64,000 bases of DNA from Spirulina subsalsa PCC 9445 (GTDB taxonomy: Bacteria > Cyanobacteriota > Cyanobacteriia > Cyanobacteriales > Spirulinaceae): the NCBI RefSeq assembly GCF_000314005.1, contig NZ_JH980292.1:2249725-2313724 (forward strand). Reading direction: 5' to 3'. The translations under genes were made by a program, and so were the position numbers. Under the pieces are notes generated by a model. That model was not told where the DNA came from. It did not search any database and worked only from the letters and a program-made list of their open reading frames with translations. This document shows, piece after piece, positions 36,635 through 45,697 of this stretch. Every line of letters begins with the position of its first letter. The first letter of the stretch is position 1.

Positions 36635-38437
36635 TTAAAAACGGTAGTTGACACTGAAATATAGGCCGTCATCTTGGGCATTTCGCCCGCGATCGCGTAA
36701 ATTGACCAAGGGATAACCATACTCTAAACGGATTTCTAAATTGTCAATGGGATTCCATAGAATCCCCCCCCCAACACCTGCGATAAAGTTCTGATTCCCC
36801 AGTGGGAATACATTTTGAGAATTATTCCACACCCACCCCAAATCAACAAACGGCACCACTAATAACGTCGCATTTCCCCCTTCATCCCGCAGGACAGTGA
36901 TCCGATCTTCCACTGAAAAGCGCAAACCATTGTCCCCAGCTCGGACATTTTGCCGAAAACCGCGCACAGAGCGAGCGCCCCCAACGGGGAATAATTCTGA
37001 GGGTAATAAAGGCTGACTAGCTAATTGTAAATCGGCTGAAACGAGAAATAAATGATTATCCCCGACTCTTTGCACTCGTCGCACTTGTCCCAACCAACTT
37101 AAAAATTGACCGTCTGCCACCCCCGAAACATTGCTTTTTGTAGCATCAAACCAATCGGCACCGAGGCGGAATTCTGAGCGCAATAACCAAGCGCCTGCCT
37201 GGTCCCGTCTGAGGTAATCTTGGGCAAACGTTAAAACCCTAGTGCGGACTTTACCATCAGCATTGGTGGGGGCTCCAAAGGAAAAAGGCCTCCCGGATAG
37301 AAAGGTTTGCTCATTAAAGACTTCAAATCCTAAAGAAAGGGCAAATTCTTCCGTAGAGGTGCGCCGTAAGGGTTGCCGGAAACCGATGCTATAGCGTTGA
37401 CTTCTACCTTCAGCGTTGAACTGTTGAAGAATGCCAGAAACGGCCCGTTGCCAGTCTAGATTCACACCCAAGCTTAATGTGCCTTCCATGGGATTGACGG
37501 GCAAACTGTAGTTAAACCCAAGCTGATTACTTCCCCCTTGCCACGTGCGGTTATACCCTAAAAAGAGTTGATCCCCTCGTCCCGTTAAGTTGAGGTGACG
37601 AAAGTTACCAAAAATTTGTTCTGAACCAATCGTCGGGGGAGATTGATTATTCGCTCCCACTTCGCCAAAATATTGTTTATCTTCAGTAACTCTGGCTCTT
37701 AAAATATATTGGAAGGGATTACTACCGGGGGTTAATTGAACTTCTATATTTTCAATCAGGGGGTTGAGACGGAGTAGTTTTAATTGGTCTTCGAGTTTGC
37801 GTAAATTTAGGGGGGGTTGTGTTCCCACGGCGATACGACTCCGGAGATACTGATCTAAAAGGCGCTGGTTGCCTTCAATTTCGATGGCTTCAATACCCCC
37901 TTCAAACACAATAATTTCAATTTTACCCGTGCTGATTGTCTCTGAGTTCACAACGGCGCGGGAGGTAATATATCCCCTTTCAATGTATAGGTCAGTGATG
38001 CTATCGGCAATTTTGGTTAGGGTTTCTGCACTGATAGATTGACCAATATAGGGGTTAATTAAGGGGGCAAAATCTTGGTCTGAAAATAGGGTGCTACCGA
38101 GGACGCTGATCCCTTCGATGGGGATGTTGTTTTGGGTAATTTGGAGGGGGTTAGAAGGGCTGGGAGAAGAGGGGACGCTGAGGGAAGAAAGGGGGGAGAA
38201 TTCTAGCCAATTGGATTCTAAAAAGCCTTCTGGGAGGGGATTGTGTGGCGGTAGTGAAGAGGATAACGAGGAACAAAACTCTGAGGGAACAGGACAAGGC
38301 AGAATAAAAGAGGGCTGTTGGATTGTTGGGGGTTGATGGGGGGCTTGGGCGATCGCATTTTCCCCCAAAGCACCATAAACAAGGGGGCAAGCAACCCCTG
38401 TTAATAGTAGAGTTGTTCTTAAGGCTTGTTTAAGCAT
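36635..38437 (-). CDS. TpsB-type outer-membrane transporter (ShlB/FhaC family)
   Basis: The outer-membrane pore of two-partner secretion. The 600-residue protein has a signal peptide (LLLTGVACPLVYGALG), a Pro-rich linker to about 100, two POTRA domains (ISVLGSTLFSDQDF and VEAIEIEGNQRLLDQYL), and a 16-strand barrel from about 265 with the VRGF-type GARSVRGFRQN on the barrel-plug loop. Its TpsA partner is not adjacent; the divergent neighbour codes for a secreted CHAT-domain protein that may be the cargo or a linked protease. Confidence 0.9.
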   Translation of the reverse strand: MLKQALRTTLLLTGVACPLVYGALGENAIAQAPHQPPTIQQPSFILPCPVPSEFCSSLSSSLPPHNPLPEGFLESNWLEFSPLSSLSVPSSPSPSNPLQITQNNIPIEGISVLGSTLFSDQDFAPLINPYIGQSISAETLTKIADSITDLYIERGYITSRAVVNSETISTGKIEIIVFEGGIEAIEIEGNQRLLDQYLRSRIAVGTQPPLNLRKLEDQLKLLRLNPLIENIEVQLTPGSNPFQYILRARVTEDKQYFGEVGANNQSPPTIGSEQIFGNFRHLNLTGRGDQLFLGYNRTWQGGSNQLGFNYSLPVNPMEGTLSLGVNLDWQRAVSGILQQFNAEGRSQRYSIGFRQPLRRTSTEEFALSLGFEVFNEQTFLSGRPFSFGAPTNADGKVRTRVLTFAQDYLRRDQAGAWLLRSEFRLGADWFDATKSNVSGVADGQFLSWLGQVRRVQRVGDNHLFLVSADLQLASQPLLPSELFPVGGARSVRGFRQNVRAGDNGLRFSVEDRITVLRDEGGNATLLVVPFVDLGWVWNNSQNVFPLGNQNFIAGVGGGILWNPIDNLEIRLEYGYPLVNLRDRGRNAQDDGLYFSVNYRF

Positions 38438-38658
38438 TGATTTTTCTCCTACCTACTCGGTGGATTCTAAATGAAATTGCCTTATTAAAGCGAAGATTCT
38501 CAGAATGATCAACCCCAATCTCAATCTATGAATTTATTTCGCTAACAAAAAATAAATTAAATGTCAACCTCTGGAGGGTTAATTTTAGATTAAACGGGGG
38601 TCAAGATTTAACAGCCGACTGCCAGAAGATTAGATACAATACCAACAACCTATCGTTA
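38438..38658. promoter_or_regulatory. Divergent promoter region of tpsB and CHAT genes
   Basis: An AT-rich 220-bp spacer between two divergent genes. It holds candidate -10 boxes (TACAAT near 38635-38640, followed by the CHAT gene ATG about 20 bp later). No known operator recognised. Confidence 0.45.
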
Positions 38659-40203
38659 ATGGTCAATGATTCAATCATGAAACTGCTTTATGTTTTCCCT
38701 GTGTTGCTCGGTGGTTTGACGGCGTGGAGTTTGGTGCAGGGATATCAGCCCCTTTTATCCCAAGTCTCTCCTTCTGATCCTAGCTTTTCTGGGCCATCTA
38801 GCCCTAGCTTTTCTGAGCCTTCCCCTAGCCCTATTCCTAGCCCTATTTTCACGCCTGCCCCTACCTCCACTCCTCCCTTTGAGTCTGATTCCAATCGGCC
38901 GCAACCTTGGCAATATCGACCTAGACCAACGTTGCAAACTCCTGTTTTTGTGCCAACGCTCCAACAAGAAGATGCGCGGAATATTTTAGAGGAGATTAGT
39001 GAGGAAACGGGGGTAAATCCGGCGATTATTTATATTAATTTTGTGCCGGGTCAACTGGCCTATAGTCCTAATTTTGAACAACGAGAAGCGCAAGTGACGC
39101 GGGATTTTTTGGGTCATTTGAATATTACGGAGGCTCAAGAAACCAGTCCTAGTATTACGTTTAGTCCACAACCGGATGATCAGCTGGAAATTTTAATGCT
39201 GACGGCGCAGGGGGATGCGGTGCGGAAACGGGTTCCTGTGACGCGAGAAACGGTGTTAGCCCAAGGGGATGAACTGCGTCGTGCCGTGACCAATCCGGGA
39301 CGGGCGACGGCATTTTTAGCCCCGGCACAACAGTTTTATCGTTGGTTGGTTGAGCCTTTGCTGGAAGATTTAGAAGCGCGCAATATTGAGAATTTGGTGT
39401 TTATTTTAGATGAGGGATTGCGATCGCTCCCTCTGGCCACTTTACACGATGGAGAAGGGTTCATCATTGAAAACTACAGCGTCGGTTTAATGCCGAGTTT
39501 GGCGTTAACAGATACGCGCTATGTTAATATCCAAAACCTGCAAGTCCTAGCTATGGGGGCCGCTGAGTTTGCCACTCAAGATCCCCTACCGGGAGTTCCC
39601 TTGGAATTAGAACTGATTACGGAACAACTTTGGCCGGGTCGGTTTTTGTTAAATCAAGACTTCACGGTACGCAATTTAACGGAAATTCGTCAGCAAACGC
39701 CTTACGGGATTGTTCATCTGGGGACTCATGGGGAATTTCAGTCTGGGAGTCCAGAAAATTCGTTTATTCAGTTTAGTGATGGCCCCCTGCGTTTAGATGC
39801 TATTCGTCGGTTAGGGTTTAATAATCCCCCGGTGGAGTTGTTGGTGTTGAGTGCCTGTCGGACGGCGTTAGGGGATACGGAGGCAGAATTAGGGTTTGCG
39901 GGATTAGCGGCCAAGGCCGGGGTTAAAACGGCGTTAGGGAGTCTGTGGTATGTCAGTGATGCGGGGACTTTGGCCTTTATGGTGTCTTTTTATGAACAGT
40001 TGAGACAGGTTCCGATTAAAGCGGAAGCGTTACGTCAAGCACAATTGGCAATGGCCCAGGGACAAGCGCGTTTAGAGGGGGGCCAGTTGGTGACTCCGGA
40101 GGGGACTTTTCCCCTAACTCCGGAGTTGGTCGCTTTAGGCGATCGCGAATTAACCCATCCCTACTACTGGAGCGCTTTTACTATGATTGGTTCCCCGTGG
40201 TAG
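38659..40203 (+). CDS. Exported CHAT-domain (caspase-like) protein
   Basis: A 514-residue protein with a signal peptide or anchor (LLYVFPVLLGGLTAWSLV), then a long Pro/Ser linker (about 38-85) that would sit outside the cytoplasm. A CHAT protease domain covers about 230-514, with the catalytic His in HLGTHGEF near 355 and Cys in LSACRTALGD near 398. CHAT is the caspase-like fold shared with separase-type proteases. It is transcribed divergently from the tpsB gene, a pairing seen in other cyanobacteria. The start could be Met7 (38677). Confidence 0.88.
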   Translation: MVNDSIMKLLYVFPVLLGGLTAWSLVQGYQPLLSQVSPSDPSFSGPSSPSFSEPSPSPIPSPIFTPAPTSTPPFESDSNRPQPWQYRPRPTLQTPVFVPTLQQEDARNILEEISEETGVNPAIIYINFVPGQLAYSPNFEQREAQVTRDFLGHLNITEAQETSPSITFSPQPDDQLEILMLTAQGDAVRKRVPVTRETVLAQGDELRRAVTNPGRATAFLAPAQQFYRWLVEPLLEDLEARNIENLVFILDEGLRSLPLATLHDGEGFIIENYSVGLMPSLALTDTRYVNIQNLQVLAMGAAEFATQDPLPGVPLELELITEQLWPGRFLLNQDFTVRNLTEIRQQTPYGIVHLGTHGEFQSGSPENSFIQFSDGPLRLDAIRRLGFNNPPVELLVLSACRTALGDTEAELGFAGLAAKAGVKTALGSLWYVSDAGTLAFMVSFYEQLRQVPIKAEALRQAQLAMAQGQARLEGGQLVTPEGTFPLTPELVALGDRELTHPYYWSAFTMIGSPW

Positions 40204-40272
40204 GAAAGAAGGGAGTCGGGAGTTGATCATTATTCCCTATTACCTCTCCCCTGCCCCCTAGTCGAGAGGGAA
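40204..40272. repeat. Heptamer spacer between convergent genes
   Basis: GGGAGTC and TTACCTCTCCCC units, the same type as at 35700-35770. Confidence 0.5.
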
Positions 40273-41811
40273 TTAATCCAAAAAATCGGGATATTCAGCA
40301 AGGATCATCCGATCTCGTCCTTGGTGTTTGGCCTCATAGAGTGCCTGATCTCCTCGTTTGACGAAATCCTGATAGGAGAGTGCGGGATGGGGAATAGTGG
40401 TGACAATTCCCACGCTAACGCTGATATGATGGCTAACGCTCGATTGAGAATGGGGAATTTTGAGTTGTCGCACTCTGGAGAGAATTTCCCCGGCCACTTG
40501 AACGGCTCCGTTGGCATCGGTATGAGGGAGCAAAATGGCAAATTCTTCCCCTCCGTAGCGTGTTACAAGGTCTGTAGACCGTTTAACAGCCGTGCGTAAA
40601 GTTTGAGCAACAGCGCGTAAACACTCATCTCCGGCTGGATGACCATAGGTGTCATTGTAGGCCTTAAAAAAGTCTACATCGACTAATACTAAGCTGAGGG
40701 AGGCTTGAGATAAAGCCATTTTCTCCCATTCTCGGGGCAGGGCCTCGTCAAAAGAGCGACGATTTCCCACTTGGGTTAAGCTGTCTAGGGTGGCCAGTTG
40801 TTGGAGTTCGGTGTTGGTGGTTTTGAGTTCTTCTAAGAGTTCGGCCTGTTGGATAGCGATCGCAACTTGAACGGCCAACTGTTGTAATAATTCCACCTCA
40901 AACGCTTGCCAAGGGCGGGGTTGTTCGCATTCCTGCACCACCAACATTCCCCACAGTTCCTCATCATGCAGCACCGGCACCACTAAATTAGCCCGCACTT
41001 GTAAATCAGTGAGCCAGTTAATATAACACTCCGATAAATTGGACTGCTGCACATCATCCACTACATGAATCCGCCCCTTTTGGTACAGTTCCACATAGTT
41101 GGCGATGAATTCTGTATCCGTCAGTCGTCGTCCCAGCAGGGAATAATCTGGGGATCGTAATGCTTCTACTACTACAGTCCCACTCCAATCAAAATCTAAA
41201 CGGTAGAGAAAAGCGCGATCGCATAATAAAAGATTCTGCACCTCCTGCACCGTTGTCTCTAGAATGGCCTCAATTTCCAAAGAACGACGAATCCGTTGGG
41301 CGATCGCATTCACTAAAGTCTGTTGATGGATAATATACTTTAAAGCATCTTCCGTATTTTTCCGTTGGGTAATATCTTCCCCAATCCCAGCCACCCCCTC
41401 CACCGTTCCCTCTGCATTCCGAATGGGAAACAACCGCACCGACACCCAGCGCGTCCGCTTTTGGGGATCTACCATCCGATACTCTAACTCTACGGTGTCC
41501 TGTAAAATCCCCTGATCTAGTGCCTGTTCTTGACTAAAAATAACTTGCTCGGCATCCTCCGCTAAAATCCCCCTTAACCAAAAACATCCTGTTTCTGTCG
41601 AGAGGGACTCTGGCCACAAGGACTCGCAGCAGGGACTTTTGTAGAACAATTGTTTTAAATCGGGACTCATTAACCAGATGCCAATGGGTAAATGAGTCAC
41701 CAACTCTTGCAAAGCAATATAGTCTCGCCATGCGGCCAGATCCTTCTGTAACAAAGACTCTTGAGGGTTTGCATCCGCAGACCAACAAGCAGGGAGGGGT
41801 GAATGGGTCAT
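40273..41811 (-). CDS. PAS-GAF-GGDEF diguanylate cyclase
   Basis: Makes cyclic di-GMP in response to a signal. The 512-residue protein has a PAS domain at about 35-150 (FSQEQALDQGILQDTVELEY ... VAGIGEDITQRK), a GAF domain at about 170-325 (TTVQEVQNLLLCDRAFLYR, DTEFIANYVELYQKGRIHVV), and a GGDEF domain at about 340-505 (DSLTQVGNRRSFD, active site YGGEEFAIL). The inhibitory I-site RSTD lies five residues before GGEEF. The cyanobacteriochrome Cys is not evident in GAF, so it may be a redox or ligand sensor. Monocistronic. Confidence 0.92.
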   Translation of the reverse strand: MTHSPLPACWSADANPQESLLQKDLAAWRDYIALQELVTHLPIGIWLMSPDLKQLFYKSPCCESLWPESLSTETGCFWLRGILAEDAEQVIFSQEQALDQGILQDTVELEYRMVDPQKRTRWVSVRLFPIRNAEGTVEGVAGIGEDITQRKNTEDALKYIIHQQTLVNAIAQRIRRSLEIEAILETTVQEVQNLLLCDRAFLYRLDFDWSGTVVVEALRSPDYSLLGRRLTDTEFIANYVELYQKGRIHVVDDVQQSNLSECYINWLTDLQVRANLVVPVLHDEELWGMLVVQECEQPRPWQAFEVELLQQLAVQVAIAIQQAELLEELKTTNTELQQLATLDSLTQVGNRRSFDEALPREWEKMALSQASLSLVLVDVDFFKAYNDTYGHPAGDECLRAVAQTLRTAVKRSTDLVTRYGGEEFAILLPHTDANGAVQVAGEILSRVRQLKIPHSQSSVSHHISVSVGIVTTIPHPALSYQDFVKRGDQALYEAKHQGRDRMILAEYPDFLD

Positions 41812-42074
41812 AAGGAAATTTGTTCTACCTCAAGAACAATACCCAAGATTAGGCTATGCTCCTGCAAACATTAAGGGTGACAAAGAGCATTAACCCGACA
41901 TTTTACCTGTTATACCGCAAGACCGCCTGTAGCATGATCCTGCACGAAAAAACCACTAGAATGGCAAACTCCCACAACAATCACAATTCCCCGAGGTAAT
42001 ATCAACCCCCTTGGGGTGGGTATTGCAACCACTACGATTTTAGCAATTTCTGAAGGAGAACGTCTGGACAGGCA

Positions 42075-44165
42075 CTAACTTTGAATCGCTGTAATGACCA
42101 CCGTGTTTATAATATCCGGCACAGTACAGCCGCGACTGAGGTCATTGACGGGTTTTTTCAGACCTTGGAGAATCGGACCAATGGCGATCGCACCTGTTTC
42201 TCGTTGTACCGCCTTATAAGTATTATTCCCCGTGTTGAGATCAGGGAACACCAAGACCGTCGCTTGTCCGGCCACTTCGGAATTAGGCAACTTTTGGGCG
42301 GCCACCTCTGCATCTACCGCCGCATCGTATTGAATCGGCCCTTCTAATTTTAAATCGGGACGGCGTTGTTTAGCAATTTCTGCCGCCCGACGGACTTTTT
42401 CCACCGCTTCCCCCTGTCCTGATGTTCCCGAAGAATAGGACAATAACGCCACTTTCGGTTCAATGCCAAAAGACTCGGCCGTTTCCGCCGAAGATAGGGC
42501 AATTTCCGCTAATTGTTCGGCGTTGGGATTGGGATTAACCGCACAATCCCCATAGACTAAAACCCGATCCGATAAACACATTAAAAACACAGAAGAAACA
42601 ATCGCATAATTCGGCTTAGTTTTAATAATTTGTAGAGCTGGACGAATGGTGTGTTGTGTGGTATGCAATGCACCGGATACCATGCCATCCGCCTCCCCTT
42701 GATAGACCATCATCGTCCCAAAATACGACACATCTAAGACACAATCCCGAGCCGATTCTAAGGTTACTCCCTTATGTTTCCGTAGGTCATAAAAAATTTG
42801 AATATATTCCCCCAATTTCTCCGACTCAAGGGGATTAATAATCTGTACTTTATCTAAATCTAAATGAATGCCTTGTTGTTTGATAATTTGGGCAATTTCT
42901 TCCCGTTGTCCCAAAAGCGTTAAATCCACAATATCCTGATTAACTAACCACGCCGCCGCTTTTAAAATACGCGGCTCATTGCCTTCTGGGAGAACAATAT
43001 GTTTATGGAGTGCTTTTGCCTGTTCTACCCGATTATAAATAAACATTTTCGGCGTGATTCCGTGACTGCGGAGGGTGCTAATTTGTTTTTCCAGTTGGGC
43101 TAAGTTTACATGACGGTTAAATTGCCGCAAACTCAGGGAAATTTTTTCATGATCCGATGCTGTAATAGAAGGATAAACAGCCGTATTGAGTTGGGTCGCT
43201 GTTTCATAAGTATTCTCTTCTACTAACAGAATCGGCAAGCTATCGGATAACCCCTCAATTAACTGCATAACGGGCAATTCTGGTCTAAATCCTGTGGATA
43301 AGACTATCCCCGCCAAGCGTGGATAATTGACCGATTGATGGGCTTGTAATGCCCCAATAATAATATCTCCTCGATCTCCCGGTGTAATAACTAAGGCATC
43401 ATCAACAAAGTGAGTAATAGCGTGTTGTACCTGCATCGCGGCTACAATATAAGAAGATACCACATTATCTAGTTTATCCCCTCCCCAAATCACCTCCGCT
43501 TTAAGTTGAGCGACAATATCCCGCACCCGAGGACTATTCAGACGATTACTAAAGGGAATCACTCCTAATAAATACTTTTCGGGATCATATTTTGCCTCTA
43601 AATGGTCTTGAAACTCTTTTAAAGCGCGGGGATTCGCCTTATTCAGTAAAATTCCCACTACTTGACATTCTTCTTCTTGGTAAGCATTGAAGGACAAGTC
43701 AACGGAATTAATGGCCTCATCAATGGTCTTTTGATAGGCATTGCCGATAATTAAAACGGGACAATTTAAGGTCTTGGCAATGGTGCGGTTAATGTTAAAC
43801 TCAAAGGCCGTACTTTGTCCTAAATAATCTGACCCTTCACAGAGAATAAAATCACATTTTTGTTCAAGATTTTTGTAGCGACTAATGATTTTTTCTAAAA
43901 CGTTCTCTATATTACCATTTCGTCCTAAATCTCCCATCTCCTGAAAGGAAACCCCGTAGGATTCTTCATAGGTTTGATTTAAGCGAAAATGCCGCAAAAT
44001 CAGCTTAATGTCCTTATCGGCTTCTTCGGGGTGATGACTCCCGATAATAGGTCTAAAAAAACCGACTTTTGTTGTTTTGCGCAAAATTAGTTCAATAATG
44101 CCTAAAGCAATGAGGGATTTCCCACTTTTGGATTCATTAATACTAATGTATAGGGAGTGTGTCAT
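42075..44165 (-). CDS. pta: Phosphate acetyltransferase, long form
   Basis: Interconverts acetyl-CoA and acetyl phosphate. The 696-residue enzyme has an N-terminal P-loop-like domain (LYISINESKSGKSLIALG), a DRTGG domain around 215-330, and the catalytic PTA_PTB domain from about 370 (GNEPRILKAAAWLV, AISGMV-like GEADGMVSGALHTT, LLSYSSGTSGQGEAVEKVR, GPIQYDAAVDAEVAAQK). With the phosphoketolase at 56.5 kb it could feed the acetyl-phosphate to acetyl-CoA path. Starts ATG 44165. Confidence 0.96.
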   Translation of the reverse strand: MTHSLYISINESKSGKSLIALGIIELILRKTTKVGFFRPIIGSHHPEEADKDIKLILRHFRLNQTYEESYGVSFQEMGDLGRNGNIENVLEKIISRYKNLEQKCDFILCEGSDYLGQSTAFEFNINRTIAKTLNCPVLIIGNAYQKTIDEAINSVDLSFNAYQEEECQVVGILLNKANPRALKEFQDHLEAKYDPEKYLLGVIPFSNRLNSPRVRDIVAQLKAEVIWGGDKLDNVVSSYIVAAMQVQHAITHFVDDALVITPGDRGDIIIGALQAHQSVNYPRLAGIVLSTGFRPELPVMQLIEGLSDSLPILLVEENTYETATQLNTAVYPSITASDHEKISLSLRQFNRHVNLAQLEKQISTLRSHGITPKMFIYNRVEQAKALHKHIVLPEGNEPRILKAAAWLVNQDIVDLTLLGQREEIAQIIKQQGIHLDLDKVQIINPLESEKLGEYIQIFYDLRKHKGVTLESARDCVLDVSYFGTMMVYQGEADGMVSGALHTTQHTIRPALQIIKTKPNYAIVSSVFLMCLSDRVLVYGDCAVNPNPNAEQLAEIALSSAETAESFGIEPKVALLSYSSGTSGQGEAVEKVRRAAEIAKQRRPDLKLEGPIQYDAAVDAEVAAQKLPNSEVAGQATVLVFPDLNTGNNTYKAVQRETGAIAIGPILQGLKKPVNDLSRGCTVPDIINTVVITAIQS

Positions 44166-44214
44166 GGTTCACCATCGAGAGGTCAAGATTAATTTGAGGT
44201 GAGGAAAAAACCCT

Positions 44215-44535
44215 TTAAAACGCATCTTGGACCACTAACATTAAGCCCCAAATAAGTATGAGTAAAGAAACACTGATCACTCCCATAACGGGGGTGAAAC
44301 GGGGAGGAGATGAGCCACTATAAGCCTCCCGCACTAGGATAGACACTGAGGCCCCTATGCCGTAACTTAGACTCAAGACGAGATAGGGCCATTGGTGACT
44401 GGTGCGCCAGGTGAAGAGAAGGATTAGCAAAAAGGCGATCGCTAAAGATAACATTAAAGCCTCAATAAAGCGCGGGGGGTTGTGTTGACTCGATAAAACA
44501 ATAGTCTGCCACCACAGTCGCCAAAGTTCCATCAC
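44215..44535 (-). CDS. Small hypothetical membrane protein
   Basis: A 106-residue protein with three membrane helices at about 23-42, 49-67 and 83-103. A WRLWWQTIVLSSQHN start lies in the cytoplasm or on the membrane surface. Lies 50 bp before pta on the same strand and may be co-transcribed. Family not recognised. Confidence 0.65.
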   Translation of the reverse strand: MMELWRLWWQTIVLSSQHNPPRFIEALMLSLAIAFLLILLFTWRTSHQWPYLVLSLSYGIGASVSILVREAYSGSSPPRFTPVMGVISVSLLILIWGLMLVVQDAF

Positions 44536-44709
44536 GGTGTTTCTCTCCTGTTTACTCTTCTCTTTCCCTCCCTCTAACTTGCATCAAAATCCCAATTTTT
44601 GCCAAGAGGTTAAGATAGAATTCACAATTGATTCCCCCCACCCCCCCATTCCCCGGATTAGAGTCCTATTCAGCCCATCCTAAATAGGATGGCTAGATTC
44701 AGCCGCCCA

Positions 44710-45690
44710 TCATAAATTTTTCCGAAACTCTTCTAACGTAATACCAGCATTTTGTAGGGCATTTCTTAAAGTACCCGGAGCAATTTCTGATTTGTTGGGC
44801 AAAATGAACGTTAACGTTTGTCTTTTCTGATACCTAATATGACTCCCCCTCTGCCCCACATAAACAAAGCCGAGACGTTCCACCGCACGCAAGGCTTGAT
44901 CTGCGGAAATTCCAGTCAGGTGACGAAACGGCCAAGAGTTTTGATCTAAATGCTGATGGGTGAAGTCCTCATTATAATCGTCGTGATTATTCTGGTCTTG
45001 ATATCTTTTAAGCGCTTGTTCCATTTGCCAAAGTTGAGCAGTTTTTGAGTCTAATTCCTGCATAATTTGCCCTTTTTCCTCATGCAGTTGATGGTTTTCT
45101 TGCTCTAATTCTCGATTGTACCAGTTGATATTTTCCAGTTGATGGGTCGCCTCTTGATATTGGGTTAAAACTTGCCTGTTTTGCTGCTCCAACTGTTGTA
45201 GAATACTTTGTAAGTTGACCATTTCTTGCTGAAGTATTTCTAAATTTTGTTGCACAACGGGGTTCAGTTGTTGTTGCAAGCTATTCCGTTCTTGGGTTAA
45301 TTGTTCGAGATCCCGTTGTAACTGTTGAATCCCGGCTTGTTGCGCCTGATTTTCCACTATCTGACGGCGTAAATGGCGAGTCGTGCGTTGCCGGAGAATC
45401 AACCATTCTGTCCCTCCCCAGAGGGCTAAACCTGTGCTAAGGGTGGTGAGTGCTACGGTGGTGTAGAGGGGGAAGGGGTAGCGGGGAGAGAGGGGGTTTT
45501 GTAGCCATTCTCTTATGGCTTGGGGGAAGGTGGGGGAGCTTTCTGCTCTATTGGGCGGGTTGTGCTGGATGTGGTAAGTTTGACGAAGGGCAAATGCACC
45601 ACTCCCCAAAACCATCACCCCCAACAGTACCCCCCGACTCAATGGGGTAGAAAACAATCGCCAGAAGGGGGGACGTTTGGAAGATGACAT
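44710..45690 (-). CDS. Membrane-anchored coiled-coil protein with C-terminal HicA-like domain
   Basis: About 326 residues from ATG 45690 (MSSSKRPPFWRL); the frame extends into the upstream gene but that part is not used. Two membrane helices at about 13-34 and 74-92 precede a long Gln-rich coiled coil (about 110-240). The last 65 residues are HicA-like (YcfA fold): ISADQALRAVERLGFVYV, GSHIRYQ with the catalytic His, and PGTLRNALQNAGITLEEF. HicA is normally a small free mRNA interferase paired with HicB; no HicB is here. The gene follows the GH57 gene by 7 bp, so they form an operon. Confidence 0.82.
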   Translation of the reverse strand: MSSSKRPPFWRLFSTPLSRGVLLGVMVLGSGAFALRQTYHIQHNPPNRAESSPTFPQAIREWLQNPLSPRYPFPLYTTVALTTLSTGLALWGGTEWLILRQRTTRHLRRQIVENQAQQAGIQQLQRDLEQLTQERNSLQQQLNPVVQQNLEILQQEMVNLQSILQQLEQQNRQVLTQYQEATHQLENINWYNRELEQENHQLHEEKGQIMQELDSKTAQLWQMEQALKRYQDQNNHDDYNEDFTHQHLDQNSWPFRHLTGISADQALRAVERLGFVYVGQRGSHIRYQKRQTLTFILPNKSEIAPGTLRNALQNAGITLEEFRKNL

Positions 45691-45697
45691 AATCCTG

